From the NCBI RefSeq assembly GCF_000424285.1, contig NZ_AUJP01000010.1:124001-188000 (forward strand): a stretch of 64,000 nucleotides of DNA. The letters are read 5' to 3'. The notes beneath the pieces were generated by a model. It saw only the letters and a program-made list of their open reading frames with translations, made no database searches and had not been told where the DNA came from. This DNA comes from Butyrivibrio sp. MB2005 (GTDB lineage Bacteria; Bacillota; Clostridia; Lachnospirales; Lachnospiraceae). Made by a program: the position numbers and the translations under genes. Below, piece after piece: positions 28,810-38,188 of the stretch. Positions within the stretch are counted from its first letter, which is position 1, and every line of letters starts with the position of its first letter.

Positions 28810-29958
28810 TCAAAGTTCAATATTTCTCGCCACGTTAAACACTATTCCTATTTCGACCAGCAAAAATACCGTCGCACTACCACCATAACTGATGAAAGGC
28901 AGAGTAATACCCGTGTTGGGAATAGTATTGGTCACAACCGCCACATTCAGGATAACCTGCAGCGCGATATGACCTATTACGCCTATAACAAGGAGAGCCC
29001 CGTACATATCCGGTGCATTATTGGCTACAATGACCATTCTCCATATAAGCAGCGCAAACATGAAAAGAACCGCAATGGCGCCTAAAAGCCCCAATTCTTC
29101 GCATATAATAGAGAATATCATATCATTTTGAGCTTCAGGAATAAAGCCCAGCTTCTGCATACTTTCCCCCAGGCCTTTTCCAAAAATTCCGCCGGAGCCG
29201 ATGGCATAAAGAGCCTGAAGGGTCTGATACCCCTTATCGTTTACATAGGCTTCCGGATCAAGCCATGCAAGAATTCGCACAAATCTGAAGTTTAGTTCAC
29301 TGTTATATCCGGCCTTGGCAATGGCGAATACGATTATCGCCGCAAGGCCTACCGCTCCCGTAGCAATCAGGATAAATCGTCGATATCCCGGAGTTGAAAC
29401 AAAGAGCATCAAAAACGTAATTCCGTAAATTATTATGGCTGAACTTAGATTCTCAGTTATCTGCCACACCATAATACTGATTGGAGCAGGGATCAAAAAC
29501 GTGGTCCAAAAGCCTCTGGTCGTGGCTATTTTCCTGTTGGCTGCAGCGATAAACGAAGCCATAACGATGATCATACACAGCTTAGCAACCTCTGCGGGCT
29601 GAATACCCAAAGGTCCGAATCTGAGCCATCTCCTGGCACCGTTTACCTCTTTTCCAAGACTTGTTTTTACAAGAAGTACCATAACCGCTGCAAATGCATA
29701 CATAAAAACCGCAAACTTTTTGTAAATACGATATGGAACTCTTGAAACAACAGCCATTACACCTATTCCGAATATGGTAAAGCCTAGCTGTTTCTTGAAA
29801 TAGTACGCCGAATCATGATAATCGATCGACGCTTCGTATGAACTTGTTGAATATAGCATGATCAGACCAAAAGCAAGCAGAAACAGTACGATAAATATCA
29901 TACTGTAATCTACGTACAGCTCTCTCTTTGGTCTGTCGATGGTTCTGGCTGCCTGCAT
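28810..29958 (-). CDS. ftsW: SEDS peptidoglycan glycosyltransferase FtsW
   Basis: This 382-residue membrane protein with about ten segments polymerises lipid II with its partner penicillin-binding protein. Landmarks are PAEVAKLCMIIVMA, LEKPDLGTA-equivalent TENLSSAIII, EAQNDMIFSIICEELG and the C-terminal NTGITLPFISYGGSA. GAGGGG-type spacing (GAGGGGAGATTT) supports the start. The nearest paralogues are RodA and SpoVE; the cluster favours FtsW. Confidence 0.94.
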   Translation of the reverse strand: MQAARTIDRPKRELYVDYSMIFIVLFLLAFGLIMLYSTSSYEASIDYHDSAYYFKKQLGFTIFGIGVMAVVSRVPYRIYKKFAVFMYAFAAVMVLLVKTSLGKEVNGARRWLRFGPLGIQPAEVAKLCMIIVMASFIAAANRKIATTRGFWTTFLIPAPISIMVWQITENLSSAIIIYGITFLMLFVSTPGYRRFILIATGAVGLAAIIVFAIAKAGYNSELNFRFVRILAWLDPEAYVNDKGYQTLQALYAIGSGGIFGKGLGESMQKLGFIPEAQNDMIFSIICEELGLLGAIAVLFMFALLIWRMVIVANNAPDMYGALLVIGVIGHIALQVILNVAVVTNTIPNTGITLPFISYGGSATVFLLVEIGIVFNVARNIEL

Positions 29959-29976
29959 AAATCTCCCCTCAAAGGT

Positions 29977-31350
29977 TTATTTAAGGCTATTTACATAGTC
30001 TTTGAACTGTTTACCTCTCACTTCATAACTGGGGAACATATCCCAGCTTGCACATGCGGGCGAAAGTAAAACCGCATCTCCCGAAACAGCATTATCGCTG
30101 CAATATTTAAGCGCTTCCTTAAAAGAATTCATGAAAACATAGTCATGGAAACCGTTTTTATCGGCACACTGCGCTATCTTCTCCTTTGTTGCTCCGATAA
30201 GAACAAGCTTTTTCACTTTTCCGTCAAAAGCATTTATCCATTCATCATACTCGCTGCCCTTGTCGTAGCCTCCTCCGATAAGGTATGTGGGTCTGCACAT
30301 TGCCTTGATACCCTGGATGGCAGCATCGGGATTTGTACCCTTGGAATCATTGTAGTAGGTCACACCGTTCTTGGTTGCCACAAACTCGATTCTGTGCTCA
30401 ACCGCCTTGAAATCATGGACCGCCTTAAGAATCGTCTCCATAGGCACGCCCATGGCTCTGCCCATAGCGATAGCCGCCATGACATTCTCATAATTGCAGG
30501 TGCCCACAAGATTCATGTCATGAACATTCATAACAAAGGTTGAACTTCCGTTTTCTGCATACATGATCTCGTCATCCGCAAGATAATAGCCATTTTCAAG
30601 CTTTGATGCAGATGAGAAAAATACAACCTTAGCAGGACATCTGTCTGCAAAAGCCCTTGTATATTCGTTATCATAATTAAGGACACAGGTGTCCTCTTTT
30701 GTCTGATTATTGGTAATATTCTCCTTCATGGATGCATAGCATTCCATGGTGTGATGTCTGTTCAAATGATCCGGTGTGATGTTGAGAATCGCAGAAACGG
30801 ATGCATGGAAATTCTCAACAGCTTCAAGCTGGAAGCTGCTTATCTCGCCTATTGATACTGTGTCGTCTGTCATCTCAAGAGCACGCTCTGCATAGGAATA
30901 TCCAATATTTCCAACCACATAAGTGGATGCAAAATGAGCAGCCATTATCTCGCCCACAAGTGTTGTTGTGGTGGTTTTTCCATTTGTTCCTGTGATCGCA
31001 ATCATTCTGCCCTTTGCAAAATTGTAAGCAAGTTCGATCTCGCTCCATACCGGGATTCCTGCTTCTTTAAGTCTGAGCATTATAGGTGAGTCCATGGGTA
31101 CAGCAGGGCTTGGTACCACAAGAACGATTTCCTTTATTTTTTCATCGGGAAGCTGACCGATTATTATCTCCGGCTCTTCTCCGGTGTATCCCTCAAGCTT
31201 TGTCCTTACTTCTCTCTCATATACCTTGGTATTTTCATCAAGGATAACAGGAACAGCTCCGGCTTTTCCAAGAAGCTTCGCGCTTCCGATACCCGAAATA
31301 CCTGTTCCGATTATAAGTACCTTGTTACCTTTTAAATCCTGTGCTTTCAT
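29977..31350 (-). CDS. murD: UDP-N-acetylmuramoylalanine-D-glutamate ligase
   Basis: This 457-residue cytoplasmic ligase adds D-Glu to UDP-MurNAc-L-Ala. The ATP loop ITGTNGKTTTTTLVGEI, the Mur ligase blocks NITPDHLNRHHTMECYASMKENI and FKAVEHRIEFVATKNGVTYY (with NDSKGTNP), and the N-terminal Rossmann fold are intact. The start at 31350 (MKAQDLKGNKVLIIG) has AGGGG upstream; the frame reaches back into the penicillin-binding protein stop. Neither mraY nor murG is adjacent, unlike most dcw clusters. Confidence 0.95.
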   Translation of the reverse strand: MKAQDLKGNKVLIIGTGISGIGSAKLLGKAGAVPVILDENTKVYEREVRTKLEGYTGEEPEIIIGQLPDEKIKEIVLVVPSPAVPMDSPIMLRLKEAGIPVWSEIELAYNFAKGRMIAITGTNGKTTTTTLVGEIMAAHFASTYVVGNIGYSYAERALEMTDDTVSIGEISSFQLEAVENFHASVSAILNITPDHLNRHHTMECYASMKENITNNQTKEDTCVLNYDNEYTRAFADRCPAKVVFFSSASKLENGYYLADDEIMYAENGSSTFVMNVHDMNLVGTCNYENVMAAIAMGRAMGVPMETILKAVHDFKAVEHRIEFVATKNGVTYYNDSKGTNPDAAIQGIKAMCRPTYLIGGGYDKGSEYDEWINAFDGKVKKLVLIGATKEKIAQCADKNGFHDYVFMNSFKEALKYCSDNAVSGDAVLLSPACASWDMFPSYEVRGKQFKDYVNSLK

Positions 31351-31366
31351 AACAATATTTCCCCTT

Positions 31367-33676
31367 TTACTCACCAAAATCAGGAAGCGGATCTCCGCCG
31401 ATCATATGTCCGTCTTCCGGATCTATAAATCCGCCTGTTTCCGGGTCAATATAATACCCCGTTTCTGGATCCATTTCAAATGACTTCCAAATAGGTTCCT
31501 TGTTTTCATCCTCGGCTTCGCCTGCATTTTCAGGTTTTTCTTCGCCCTCAGGAATTTTTTCCCAGATTCCGTCGCCGCCATCGGCATCATCACCTTCTAC
31601 TGTGCCTTCTTCGCCTTCGGCATTCTCGCCTGTAGCCTCTTCTGCACCTTCAGCAGCTTCGCCTTCTTCGCCGTCTTCGGATTCCACAACCTCTGCTTCC
31701 TGGGCAGCACTCATCATGATTTCTTTTTCTCTGAGTGCTTCAAGCTCTGCCTGCTCTTCCTCTGTAACAGGTTCTGTCATAGGGAAGTTAAGGTAAGGAA
31801 GCGCTTCTGTAAGGACCGCTCTTACTATTCTTGTAGCAAACTTTGCATCGTCCTGCTCAACTGTATTTGGTCTGTCTACTACAACATAGATTGCAATCTG
31901 AGGATCATTTGCAGGAGCATAGCCCATGAAAGAAACGACATACTGTCTGTTTCCACGGGGTACTGTCTGAGCGGTTCCTGTTTTGCCACCGATCATATAT
32001 CCTGCAGGTCTTGCAGTTTTACCTGTACCTTCATCCCCGGCTACAACCTGGTTACAATACTCAATTATTTTATCTGAGGTAGACTCAGAAACTGTCTGTC
32101 TTAAGATTCTTGGCTCGATGCTCTTAACAGTAGCACCGGATGAATTCTGAATTTTGCTTACAATGTGAGGCTCGTAAAAATTGCCGCCATTTACAAGTGA
32201 GCTGAAAGCAGAGATCATCTCGATCATATCGACGTTAAAGCCCTGTCCGAAGGTACCTGTTGCCAGTTCTGTGGATCCCATGTTTTCAGCCGTGTAGGTA
32301 AGGCCTTCTGTTCTGGCCTCTCCCGCAAGATCAATGTTTGTCTTAAGACCGAAGCCAAACTGCTTCTGGAATTTACAGAAAGTATCCTGGCCGATAACCT
32401 GACCGATTTTCATCATGGCAACGTTACAGGAAATCTCTATACCTCTTTCAACAGAAACAGCGCCGTCACCGTATCTGTTGTGGCAGTGGATTTTGTATCC
32501 GCCGATTTCGAGATAACCGTTACAGTCATATACTTCATTACCTGTTATTTTGCCTGCTTCAAGTCCTGTTGCCACAGTAAAAGGCTTTGCTACAGAACCG
32601 GGCTCATAAGTATCGGAAATACAGAAATTCCTCCATAGAGCGTTGAGGTTCCACATTTTCTCCTCATCGCTCATTTCATCAAGCATTTCCTGAGTGATGT
32701 ACACACCGGAATCATATATACTTTCTCCGGCAACTTTGTTTCCGTTTTCATCAACTCGCGGCATACCGATAAGATTATCTGTATTCTTGGTATCATTCAG
32801 ATCAAAAGTAGGATAGCTGGCCATAGCAAGGATATCTCCTGTATGGATATCCATCATGATACAGCCTACATTATTTGCAGCGTTTCCTTCACGGGCACTG
32901 TCTTTATATGTCTCGTTGAACTCACGAAGATGCTTCTCAACTATGGACTGGAGATTGCCATCAATTGTGGAAACTATGGTGTTTCCGTCAATTGCAGGAA
33001 TTGTTGTTCTCTCAAGGTTGGAATCCTCGTCAAGATAGCCGTAAATTCTGCCGTTTGATCCGCTAAGCTCATCGTTGTAATATTCTTCAAGTCCGAAAAT
33101 TCCGTTGTTATCGCTTGTGGTGAAGCCTACAACATCGGCTGCCATTGAGCCGTTTGGATATTTTCTGATGTAGTTTTCTTCAAACCACACACCCTGGATA
33201 AGCTTATTATAGTTATCAGTACCGTAGGTTATCATGGACTGAAATTCACTGATCTCATCATAAGAAAGCTGCTTGGCCAGTGTGTAATACTGGGATGAAG
33301 GATTATCCTTGATGTACTGTCTAAGCTCACCCTCATCAAAGCCAAAATGTGAAACCAGCGCTTCAACTGTAGGTTCTAAGAACTTTTCATCAGAAAGAAT
33401 GATCTTGGCATCCAGGATTACGTTGTAAACCTTCTCACTGTAAGCAAGAACCGTTCCGTTTGCATCCACAATCTCGCCTCTTCTGAAGGGAATTGTTGAT
33501 GAGTCATATTTTTGCTGGGATAAAACCTGCTTTTCATATTCTTTCCCGTTATCTCTGGTTATAACAAAAAGCCTGACTCCAAGCAGTACAAAAGCTAGCA
33601 GTACAATTGCAAAAAGTACTGCCAGCTTCTTTTTCATTGCCAATGTGAATTTTTGGGTGTTCTTTTTCTTACTCAT
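31367..33676 (-). CDS. Division penicillin-binding protein (FtsI/PBP2B class) with acidic tail
   Basis: This 769-residue transpeptidase cross-links septal peptidoglycan. After a basic N-terminus and a membrane segment (about 15-36) come a PBP dimerisation domain and the transpeptidase. The active site carries SVAK (in YEPGSVAKPF), SCN (in IEISCNVAMM) and KTGT (in IGGKTGTAQT). No PASTA repeats are present. From about residue 640 to 769 there is a strongly acidic tail (Glu/Gly/Ala/Asp-rich) ending in Gly/Asp/Pro-rich residues, which is unusual for the class. It lies between ftsL and murD. SpoVD is an alternative, but there is no second copy here. Confidence 0.92.
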   Translation of the reverse strand: MSKKKNTQKFTLAMKKKLAVLFAIVLLAFVLLGVRLFVITRDNGKEYEKQVLSQQKYDSSTIPFRRGEIVDANGTVLAYSEKVYNVILDAKIILSDEKFLEPTVEALVSHFGFDEGELRQYIKDNPSSQYYTLAKQLSYDEISEFQSMITYGTDNYNKLIQGVWFEENYIRKYPNGSMAADVVGFTTSDNNGIFGLEEYYNDELSGSNGRIYGYLDEDSNLERTTIPAIDGNTIVSTIDGNLQSIVEKHLREFNETYKDSAREGNAANNVGCIMMDIHTGDILAMASYPTFDLNDTKNTDNLIGMPRVDENGNKVAGESIYDSGVYITQEMLDEMSDEEKMWNLNALWRNFCISDTYEPGSVAKPFTVATGLEAGKITGNEVYDCNGYLEIGGYKIHCHNRYGDGAVSVERGIEISCNVAMMKIGQVIGQDTFCKFQKQFGFGLKTNIDLAGEARTEGLTYTAENMGSTELATGTFGQGFNVDMIEMISAFSSLVNGGNFYEPHIVSKIQNSSGATVKSIEPRILRQTVSESTSDKIIEYCNQVVAGDEGTGKTARPAGYMIGGKTGTAQTVPRGNRQYVVSFMGYAPANDPQIAIYVVVDRPNTVEQDDAKFATRIVRAVLTEALPYLNFPMTEPVTEEEQAELEALREKEIMMSAAQEAEVVESEDGEEGEAAEGAEEATGENAEGEEGTVEGDDADGGDGIWEKIPEGEEKPENAGEAEDENKEPIWKSFEMDPETGYYIDPETGGFIDPEDGHMIGGDPLPDFGE

Positions 33677-33698
33677 AACTTACTTCCGGGCATTCCTC

Positions 33699-34145
33699 TT
33701 AATTTCCATCCGGTATCGGTGCAACCTGTCTTACATAGTCGTTTCCGCCGCCACCGGAATAAGTAACAATCTGTCCTTCAGTAGCATAAGTCATACCATA
33801 TTCGCCTATGGCGATTCTTTTTATTTCCTCAAGATCAAGATTGCTAACCGCTTTATTATAAGCCTCATCATTGTCTTGTTTCAAACTATTTAATCTGGCC
33901 TCCATGGTTGATATGGTTTTTACACTGGATTTAATATCAGCCTGAAGTGTTATATACATAGAAAGTACGCCGCCCGCAAGTACTACTGCAAGTGAAAGTC
34001 CAAGCAGTGTAGGGAGACTCATTCTGTGCGCTCTTTTTCTGGCCTGTGCTCTCTTCTGAACGTGAAGCGGCACTTCCCTTTCCTGTCTTCTGACAGGCTC
34101 ATTCTGTTTTCTTACGGTGTTACCGTAAACGTAATTTCTCTCCAT
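33699..34145 (-). CDS. ftsL: FtsL-like cell division protein
   Basis: This 148-residue protein has a basic cytoplasmic N-terminus (RRQEREVPLHVQKRAQARKRAHR), one membrane segment (about 45-67) and a coiled coil (about 70-110). It ends with the FtsL-type RIAIGEYGMTYATEGQIVTY segment. Such proteins hold the FtsW-PBP pair at the septum. The identification rests on topology and its position between rsmH and the PBP gene, because FtsL sequences are poorly conserved. Confidence 0.85.
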   Translation of the reverse strand: MERNYVYGNTVRKQNEPVRRQEREVPLHVQKRAQARKRAHRMSLPTLLGLSLAVVLAGGVLSMYITLQADIKSSVKTISTMEARLNSLKQDNDEAYNKAVSNLDLEEIKRIAIGEYGMTYATEGQIVTYSGGGGNDYVRQVAPIPDGN

Positions 34146-34235
34146 AATATACCCCTCGTAAATCCCCTAAAAATTAGCGCAATGGGATTTAACGTCTAGT
34201 CATTTTGTTGTTCCCCCATAAGAAATGATCGGCTC

Positions 34236-35180
34236 TTACGCCTCTTCTCTTCTCTCGAATACGCGAAGCTTTGCACTGGCGCTTCTGCTATTCTCTTCAA
34301 GTTCCTGCTCCGAAGGCAGGATAGGCTTTCGTGTAATTACTTTGCCTTTTGATTTTTTGCCACATACACATATCGGAATTTCCGGAGGGCATGTGCATGG
34401 GTTCTCGTTTTTCCTGAAATTGTTCTTAACAATTCGGTCCTCAAGCGAATGGAAGGTTATTACACATATCCTTCCGCCGGGAGCGAGAAAATCTATCATT
34501 CCATCCAGAGAGTTTTCGAGGACGTCGAGTTCTCTGTTGCAAGCTATTCTGAGAGCCTGAAAAGTTCTCTTTGAGGGGTGTCCTCCCTTTTCTCTCATTC
34601 TCGCAGGAATGGCAGCCTTTATGATGTCATTTAGTTCAAAAGTAGTCTCAATCGGCTTCTCGCTTCGTCTGGCAACTATGTGCTTGGCGATATTTTTGGC
34701 GAATTTATCCTCGCCGTAATTCTTGATAATATGAAAAATCTCCATTTCAGAGAATTCATTTACTATTGTTCCGGCTGTGAGTTCCTGTCTTCTGTCCATT
34801 CTCATGTCGAGCGGAGTATCGAATCTGTAGGTAAAACCTCTTTCTTCGTTATCAAGCTGGAATGAAGAGACTCCAAGATCAAGCAGAATCCCGTCAACGC
34901 TGTCTATTCCAAGCTCTTTTATTCTGCTTACTGCATTCTCGTAATTATCGCGGATGATGGTCACTCTGTCGCCGAAGGGCTTAAGTCTCTCACTGGCGGC
35001 TTTGATAGCATCCTCATCCTGATCTATACCGATAAGCCTTCCTTTATCAGAGAGTTTCTCGGCAATATGGCTGGAATGTCCGGCACCGCCCAGTGTTCCA
35101 TCTACATATATGCCATCAGGCTTTATATTCAGATTATCTATTACTTCATTAAGAAGTACTGAGTAATGCTTGAATTCCAT
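34236..35180 (-). CDS. rsmH: 16S rRNA (cytosine(1402)-N(4))-methyltransferase RsmH
   Basis: This 314-residue SAM-dependent enzyme methylates C1402 of 16S rRNA. The start is set at 35180 ([15 protein letters not shown]), after AAGGGAAGAG. Signatures are [15 protein letters not shown] for [33 protein letters not shown] and [14 protein letters not shown] Cys-rich insert ([15 protein letters not shown]) near residue 265 is normal for Firmicute versions. It lies 52 bases after mraZ in the conserved mraZ-rsmH order. Confidence 0.96.
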   Translation of the reverse strand: MEFKHYSVLLNEVIDNLNIKPDGIYVDGTLGGAGHSSHIAEKLSDKGRLIGIDQDEDAIKAASERLKPFGDRVTIIRDNYENAVSRIKELGIDSVDGILLDLGVSSFQLDNEERGFTYRFDTPLDMRMDRRQELTAGTIVNEFSEMEIFHIIKNYGEDKFAKNIAKHIVARRSEKPIETTFELNDIIKAAIPARMREKGGHPSKRTFQALRIACNRELDVLENSLDGMIDFLAPGGRICVITFHSLEDRIVKNNFRKNENPCTCPPEIPICVCGKKSKGKVITRKPILPSEQELEENSRSASAKLRVFERREEA

Positions 35181-35232
35181 TTGTTCTCTTCCCTTGTACC
35201 GGGCGCAATGCTCCGGACTCAAAAGCTGCGGT

Positions 35233-35673
35233 TTAGATGCTCAAACCGTACTCGCTCATCTTGGCTGCAATACTGTCAATATCATCAAAAGTAGTAGCTT
35301 CCTCCCACTTGTCCTTGCTCCAGATTTCGACACGATTGCCGACACCTGCAACAACAGCTTCTTTATCTATGGAAGCGTGGGTCAGCCAGTTGGATTTAAG
35401 AAGGATTCTTCCTTGCTTATCCAGTTCAACATCATCTGCTCCTGCCATGAAGAATCTTCCAAGCTGTCTGGCTCCGGGTATATCCATGGGCAAAGCTTTA
35501 AGCTTCTCTTCAAAAGCGTCCCAGCCTTCCTGATCAAACGCAAAAAGACATCCATCAAAGCCTTTTGTTACAACGAACTGTTCTCCGAGCAGGTCGCGAA
35601 ACTTGGCCGGGATGATCAGTCGCCCTTTTGCATCGATTGAATGGCTATATTCGCCCTTGTACGCCTTTCCCAT
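35233..35673 (-). CDS. mraZ: Division/cell wall cluster regulator MraZ
   Basis: This 146-residue protein consists of two AbrB-like DNA-binding halves, each with the DxKGR-type motif ([17 protein letters not shown] and [14 protein letters not shown]). MraZ represses its own dcw operon by binding short repeats upstream. Four such repeats with exact 10-bp spacing lie at 35682-35716 between the promoter and this start codon. It is the first gene of the cluster. Confidence 0.95.
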   Translation of the reverse strand: MGKAYKGEYSHSIDAKGRLIIPAKFRDLLGEQFVVTKGFDGCLFAFDQEGWDAFEEKLKALPMDIPGARQLGRFFMAGADDVELDKQGRILLKSNWLTHASIDKEAVVAGVGNRVEIWSKDKWEEATTFDDIDSIAAKMSEYGLSI

Positions 35674-35681
35674 TATTCTCT

Positions 35682-35753
35682 ACCACATTTCACCACTTTG
35701 TGACACTTTTTACCACCTACATGTATAATAAACCATTTTTTTTCATTTAACAA
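35682..35753 (-). promoter_or_regulatory. Promoter of the dcw cluster with four MraZ-type repeats
   Basis: The minus strand has TTGTTA (35748-35753), 17 bp, TATTAT (35725-35730). Between the -10 box and the mraZ start lie GTGGT (35712-35716), GTGTC (35702-35706), GTGGT (35692-35696) and GTGGT (35682-35686), each exactly 10 bp apart. MraZ is known to bind such GTGG- or TGGG-containing direct repeats, so autoregulation is very likely. The second repeat is degenerate. Confidence 0.8.
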
Positions 35754-35789
35754 CCTTGCGAAAAGCTCATTTTGTCTGATTTTGGGCAC

Positions 35790-35820
35790 AAAAAAGCCCC
35801 TCACCGTCCGGTGGGAGGCT
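35790..35820 (-). terminator. Terminator of the CPBP protease gene
   Basis: A GC-rich stem (35795-35820, AGCCCCTCACCG against CGGTGGGAGGCT with one G-U pair) is followed by TTTTTTGTG on the minus strand. It separates this gene from the division cluster. Confidence 0.85.
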
Positions 35821-35951
35821 CGCCCATACAAGATATTGTATTTGTCGACATTTTGCCGACATATATTGTGCCAGTGATATTTTTTGTAAATTGCTAAATT
35901 TTTATAAACTTTTATGCCGGAACTTTCATGCGGATGTATTTGTTCGTTTTA

Positions 35952-36872
35952 TCAAAACTCAGACTGTTTTTCCTTACTGCTCGCATACCTTGATTTAAAT
36001 ACAAGTCCGGCCACAATAAATAACGGGAGCCCTGCCAGAAGGCCATTTGGTGCAGGTCCTAAAAGTCTGAAGCTTCCGGTATCCGGCACGCATAGCGCTA
36101 TCGGAATTGTTGCAGCTGCATTTATTGACCCATGCAAAATCGCAGGAAACCATATACATCCGCTTTTTTCATAAACCATCTCACATAAGATACCCATGGC
36201 AATTGTGAATACACAAAACAGCAGCATTCCGGTAACAGGATATCCAAAGTAGTTGGAGCCGTATTCATATCCAATAAGCCCTATAATCGGCCAGTGCCAC
36301 ATGCCCCAGATTATTCCGCCTATTATGATTCCCTTTGTTCTGCCGAATTTCTCATTAAGCACCGGCTGCATATATCCTCTCCAGCCTGCTTCCTCACCGA
36401 TTGCAGCAAACATATTCAGAAAAGGCGCATACAGCGAAGCGCTGGCAGATGTGATCAGAATATACTGAAAATAGGAAATACCCTGATTATCCAGTTCCTT
36501 CAGAGCAGCCGTTCCGGCATCTCCCGATGCAGAGAGTATATACTGTCCGGTCAGATCAAGATGTTTTGAAAAAATCAGGAAGTATATTACCGCGCCAATT
36601 GCTGTGAGCACTGTCGGTGCAAACCATGCAAAAAGGAGCGTTCCTATATTGCCTTTTAATTTGGGTTTCCAGCCCATTCCATTAAGTTTTTCTCCGGAAA
36701 TAAGAACCGCAATCAATGGAACATACATCATAACAGCCATAAGAAGCTGCCCTTCAGACCTTCCTCCATTCTGATATAGCATCCATACGGCAACCTGCAT
36801 TGTCCATGCAATGATAAATACCCAGCGAAGGTATTTCATTAAATTAGAGTCTGTGTTTTTTGTAGTGTTCAT
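35952..36872 (-). CDS. CPBP family intramembrane metalloprotease
   Basis: This 306-residue protein has about eight membrane segments and the three CPBP (CAAX protease-like, Abi) motifs: EEAGWRGYMQP, WGMWHWPII and the HGSIN in the last segments. The glutamates and histidines are the predicted metal and catalytic residues. Bacterial members are linked to bacteriocin immunity or processing, but the substrate is unknown. It stands alone, between the ychF terminator and its own terminator, so no partner can be named. Confidence 0.88.
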   Translation of the reverse strand: MNTTKNTDSNLMKYLRWVFIIAWTMQVAVWMLYQNGGRSEGQLLMAVMMYVPLIAVLISGEKLNGMGWKPKLKGNIGTLLFAWFAPTVLTAIGAVIYFLIFSKHLDLTGQYILSASGDAGTAALKELDNQGISYFQYILITSASASLYAPFLNMFAAIGEEAGWRGYMQPVLNEKFGRTKGIIIGGIIWGMWHWPIIGLIGYEYGSNYFGYPVTGMLLFCVFTIAMGILCEMVYEKSGCIWFPAILHGSINAAATIPIALCVPDTGSFRLLGPAPNGLLAGLPLFIVAGLVFKSRYASSKEKQSEF

Positions 36873-36904
36873 AATATACCTCTTTCTTTGGGATTAAATA
36901 ATCT

Positions 36905-36948
36905 AAAAGAAGGTACCAATCGGCAATCTGTCTTGCATTGGTACCTTC
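36905..36948 (-). terminator. Terminator of ychF
   Basis: GAAGGTACCAAT (36909-36920) pairs perfectly with ATTGGTACCTTC (36937-36948), followed on the minus strand by TTTTAG. It is 28 bases past the ychF stop. Confidence 0.85.
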
Positions 36949-36975
36949 GATATTTTGCTGCTATGCTTTAAATTA

Positions 36976-38073
36976 TCACACGTTGAATCTGAACAGGATC
37001 ACGTCTCCGTCCTGTACTACATATTCCTTACCTTCCATGCGGACAAGGCCTTTCTCCTTTGCTGCTGCAATGGAACCCTCACGAAGAAGGTCTTCGTAAT
37101 TGATAACCTCAGCCTTGATGAAACCACGCTCAAAGTCTGTGTGAATCTTACCTGCTGCCTGAGGAGCCTTTGTTCCGATCTTGATGGTCCATGCTCTGGT
37201 CTCATCCTCTCCGGATGTAAGGAAGCTCATAAGACCGAGAGTTCTGTAGCTTGCTGCGATGAGCTTATCAAGACCTGACTCTTTAAGACCAAGGCTCTCA
37301 AGGAACTCTGCCTTCTCATCAGCTTCAAGCTCTGAAATCTCAGCTTCAATCTGAGCACTGATCACAAATACTTCACTTCCTGACTTTGCAGCAAGCTCAC
37401 GAACTGCTGCCACATACTGGTTAGAAGCACCATCATCTGCAAGATCATCATCCTTAACGTTTGCTGCATAAATTACAGGCTTCCATGTAAGAAGATCATA
37501 AGAATTCATAAGAGCCTTCTCATCTTCATCATCCAGCTCAAGTTCCCTTGCCATCTTGCCGGCTTCAAGAACTTCCTTAATCTTATTAAGAAGCTCAAGC
37601 TCTTTTGCTGCACTCTTATCCATTCTTGCAGCCTTGGTGGTCTTGGCAATTCTTCTCTCAAGAACTTCAAGATCAGCAAATACAAGCTCTAAGTTGATTG
37701 TCTCAATATCTCTTGCAGGATCAACATTTCCATCAACGTGAACAACGTTGGGATCTTCGAAACATCTTACAACATGTACGATTGCATCTGTCTCACGGAT
37801 GTTAGCAAGGAACTGGTTTCCAAGTCCTTCACCCTTGGATGCACCCTTAACAAGTCCCGCAATATCAACGAACTCGATTGTTGCAGGTGTAACCTTCTTG
37901 GAATTATAAAGGTCGCCAAGAAGCTTTAGTCTCTTATCCGGCACTGCTACGATTCCCACATTGGGATCAATTGTTGCAAAAGGATAGTTTGCAGCAAGTG
38001 CTCCTGCATTTGTAAGTGAATTAAAAAGGGTACTCTTTCCGACGTTCGGAAGCCCCACGATTCCTAGTTTCAT
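36976..38073 (-). CDS. ychF: Redox-regulated ATPase YchF (Obg family), integration target
   Basis: This 365-residue ribosome-associated protein hydrolyses ATP in preference to GTP. It carries the P-loop GLPNVGKST, the switch [12 protein letters not shown], the modified NKxD-type NVKDD and the C-terminal TGS domain (ending [16 protein letters not shown]). It is full length. Its first 16 bases (codons 1-5, plus-strand 38058-38073) are the left attachment core of the inserted elements, and the same 16 bases recur three more times in the next 21 kb. Everything upstream of the ATG, including the ribosome binding site AAAGGAG, now comes from the integrated element. Confidence 0.96.
   Translation of the reverse strand: MKLGIVGLPNVGKSTLFNSLTNAGALAANYPFATIDPNVGIVAVPDKRLKLLGDLYNSKKVTPATIEFVDIAGLVKGASKGEGLGNQFLANIRETDAIVHVVRCFEDPNVVHVDGNVDPARDIETINLELVFADLEVLERRIAKTTKAARMDKSAAKELELLNKIKEVLEAGKMARELELDDEDEKALMNSYDLLTWKPVIYAANVKDDDLADDGASNQYVAAVRELAAKSGSEVFVISAQIEAEISELEADEKAEFLESLGLKESGLDKLIAASYRTLGLMSFLTSGEDETRAWTIKIGTKAPQAAGKIHTDFERGFIKAEVINYEDLLREGSIAAAKEKGLVRMEGKEYVVQDGDVILFRFNV
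38058..38073. repeat. Attachment core 1 (attL side, inside ychF)
   Basis: CGATTCCTAGTTTCAT is the complement of the first 16 bases of ychF. Exact copies lie at 47250, 52322 and 59130. Integration here keeps ychF codons 1-5 and replaces what lies upstream. Confidence 0.85.
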
Positions 38074-38133
38074 TTTCTATGTATCTCCTTTAAAAGTATT
38101 GATTTTACAAGGTTTTCAAAGCTTTCCAATTAT

Positions 38134-38156
38134 TTGGTGTTACAATTGGTGTTACA
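38134..38156. repeat. Paired arm-type repeats, left end of segment 1
   Basis: TTGGTGTTACA occurs at 38134-38144 and 38146-38156, with a 12-bp period. A pair of GTGTTACA with the same 12-bp period lies at 47101-47120 near the right end, and a single copy at 39390-39397 before the integrase gene. This fits arm-type binding sites of a tyrosine integrase, and possibly autoregulation at the 39390 copy. Confidence 0.65.
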
Positions 38157-38188
38157 TTGTTTTGATAATTATAAGGACTTTTATAAAG

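Noticed and set aside
36955..37278. 107-residue plus-strand frame opposite ychF
   Set aside because: It is antisense to a conserved gene and shows no start signal.
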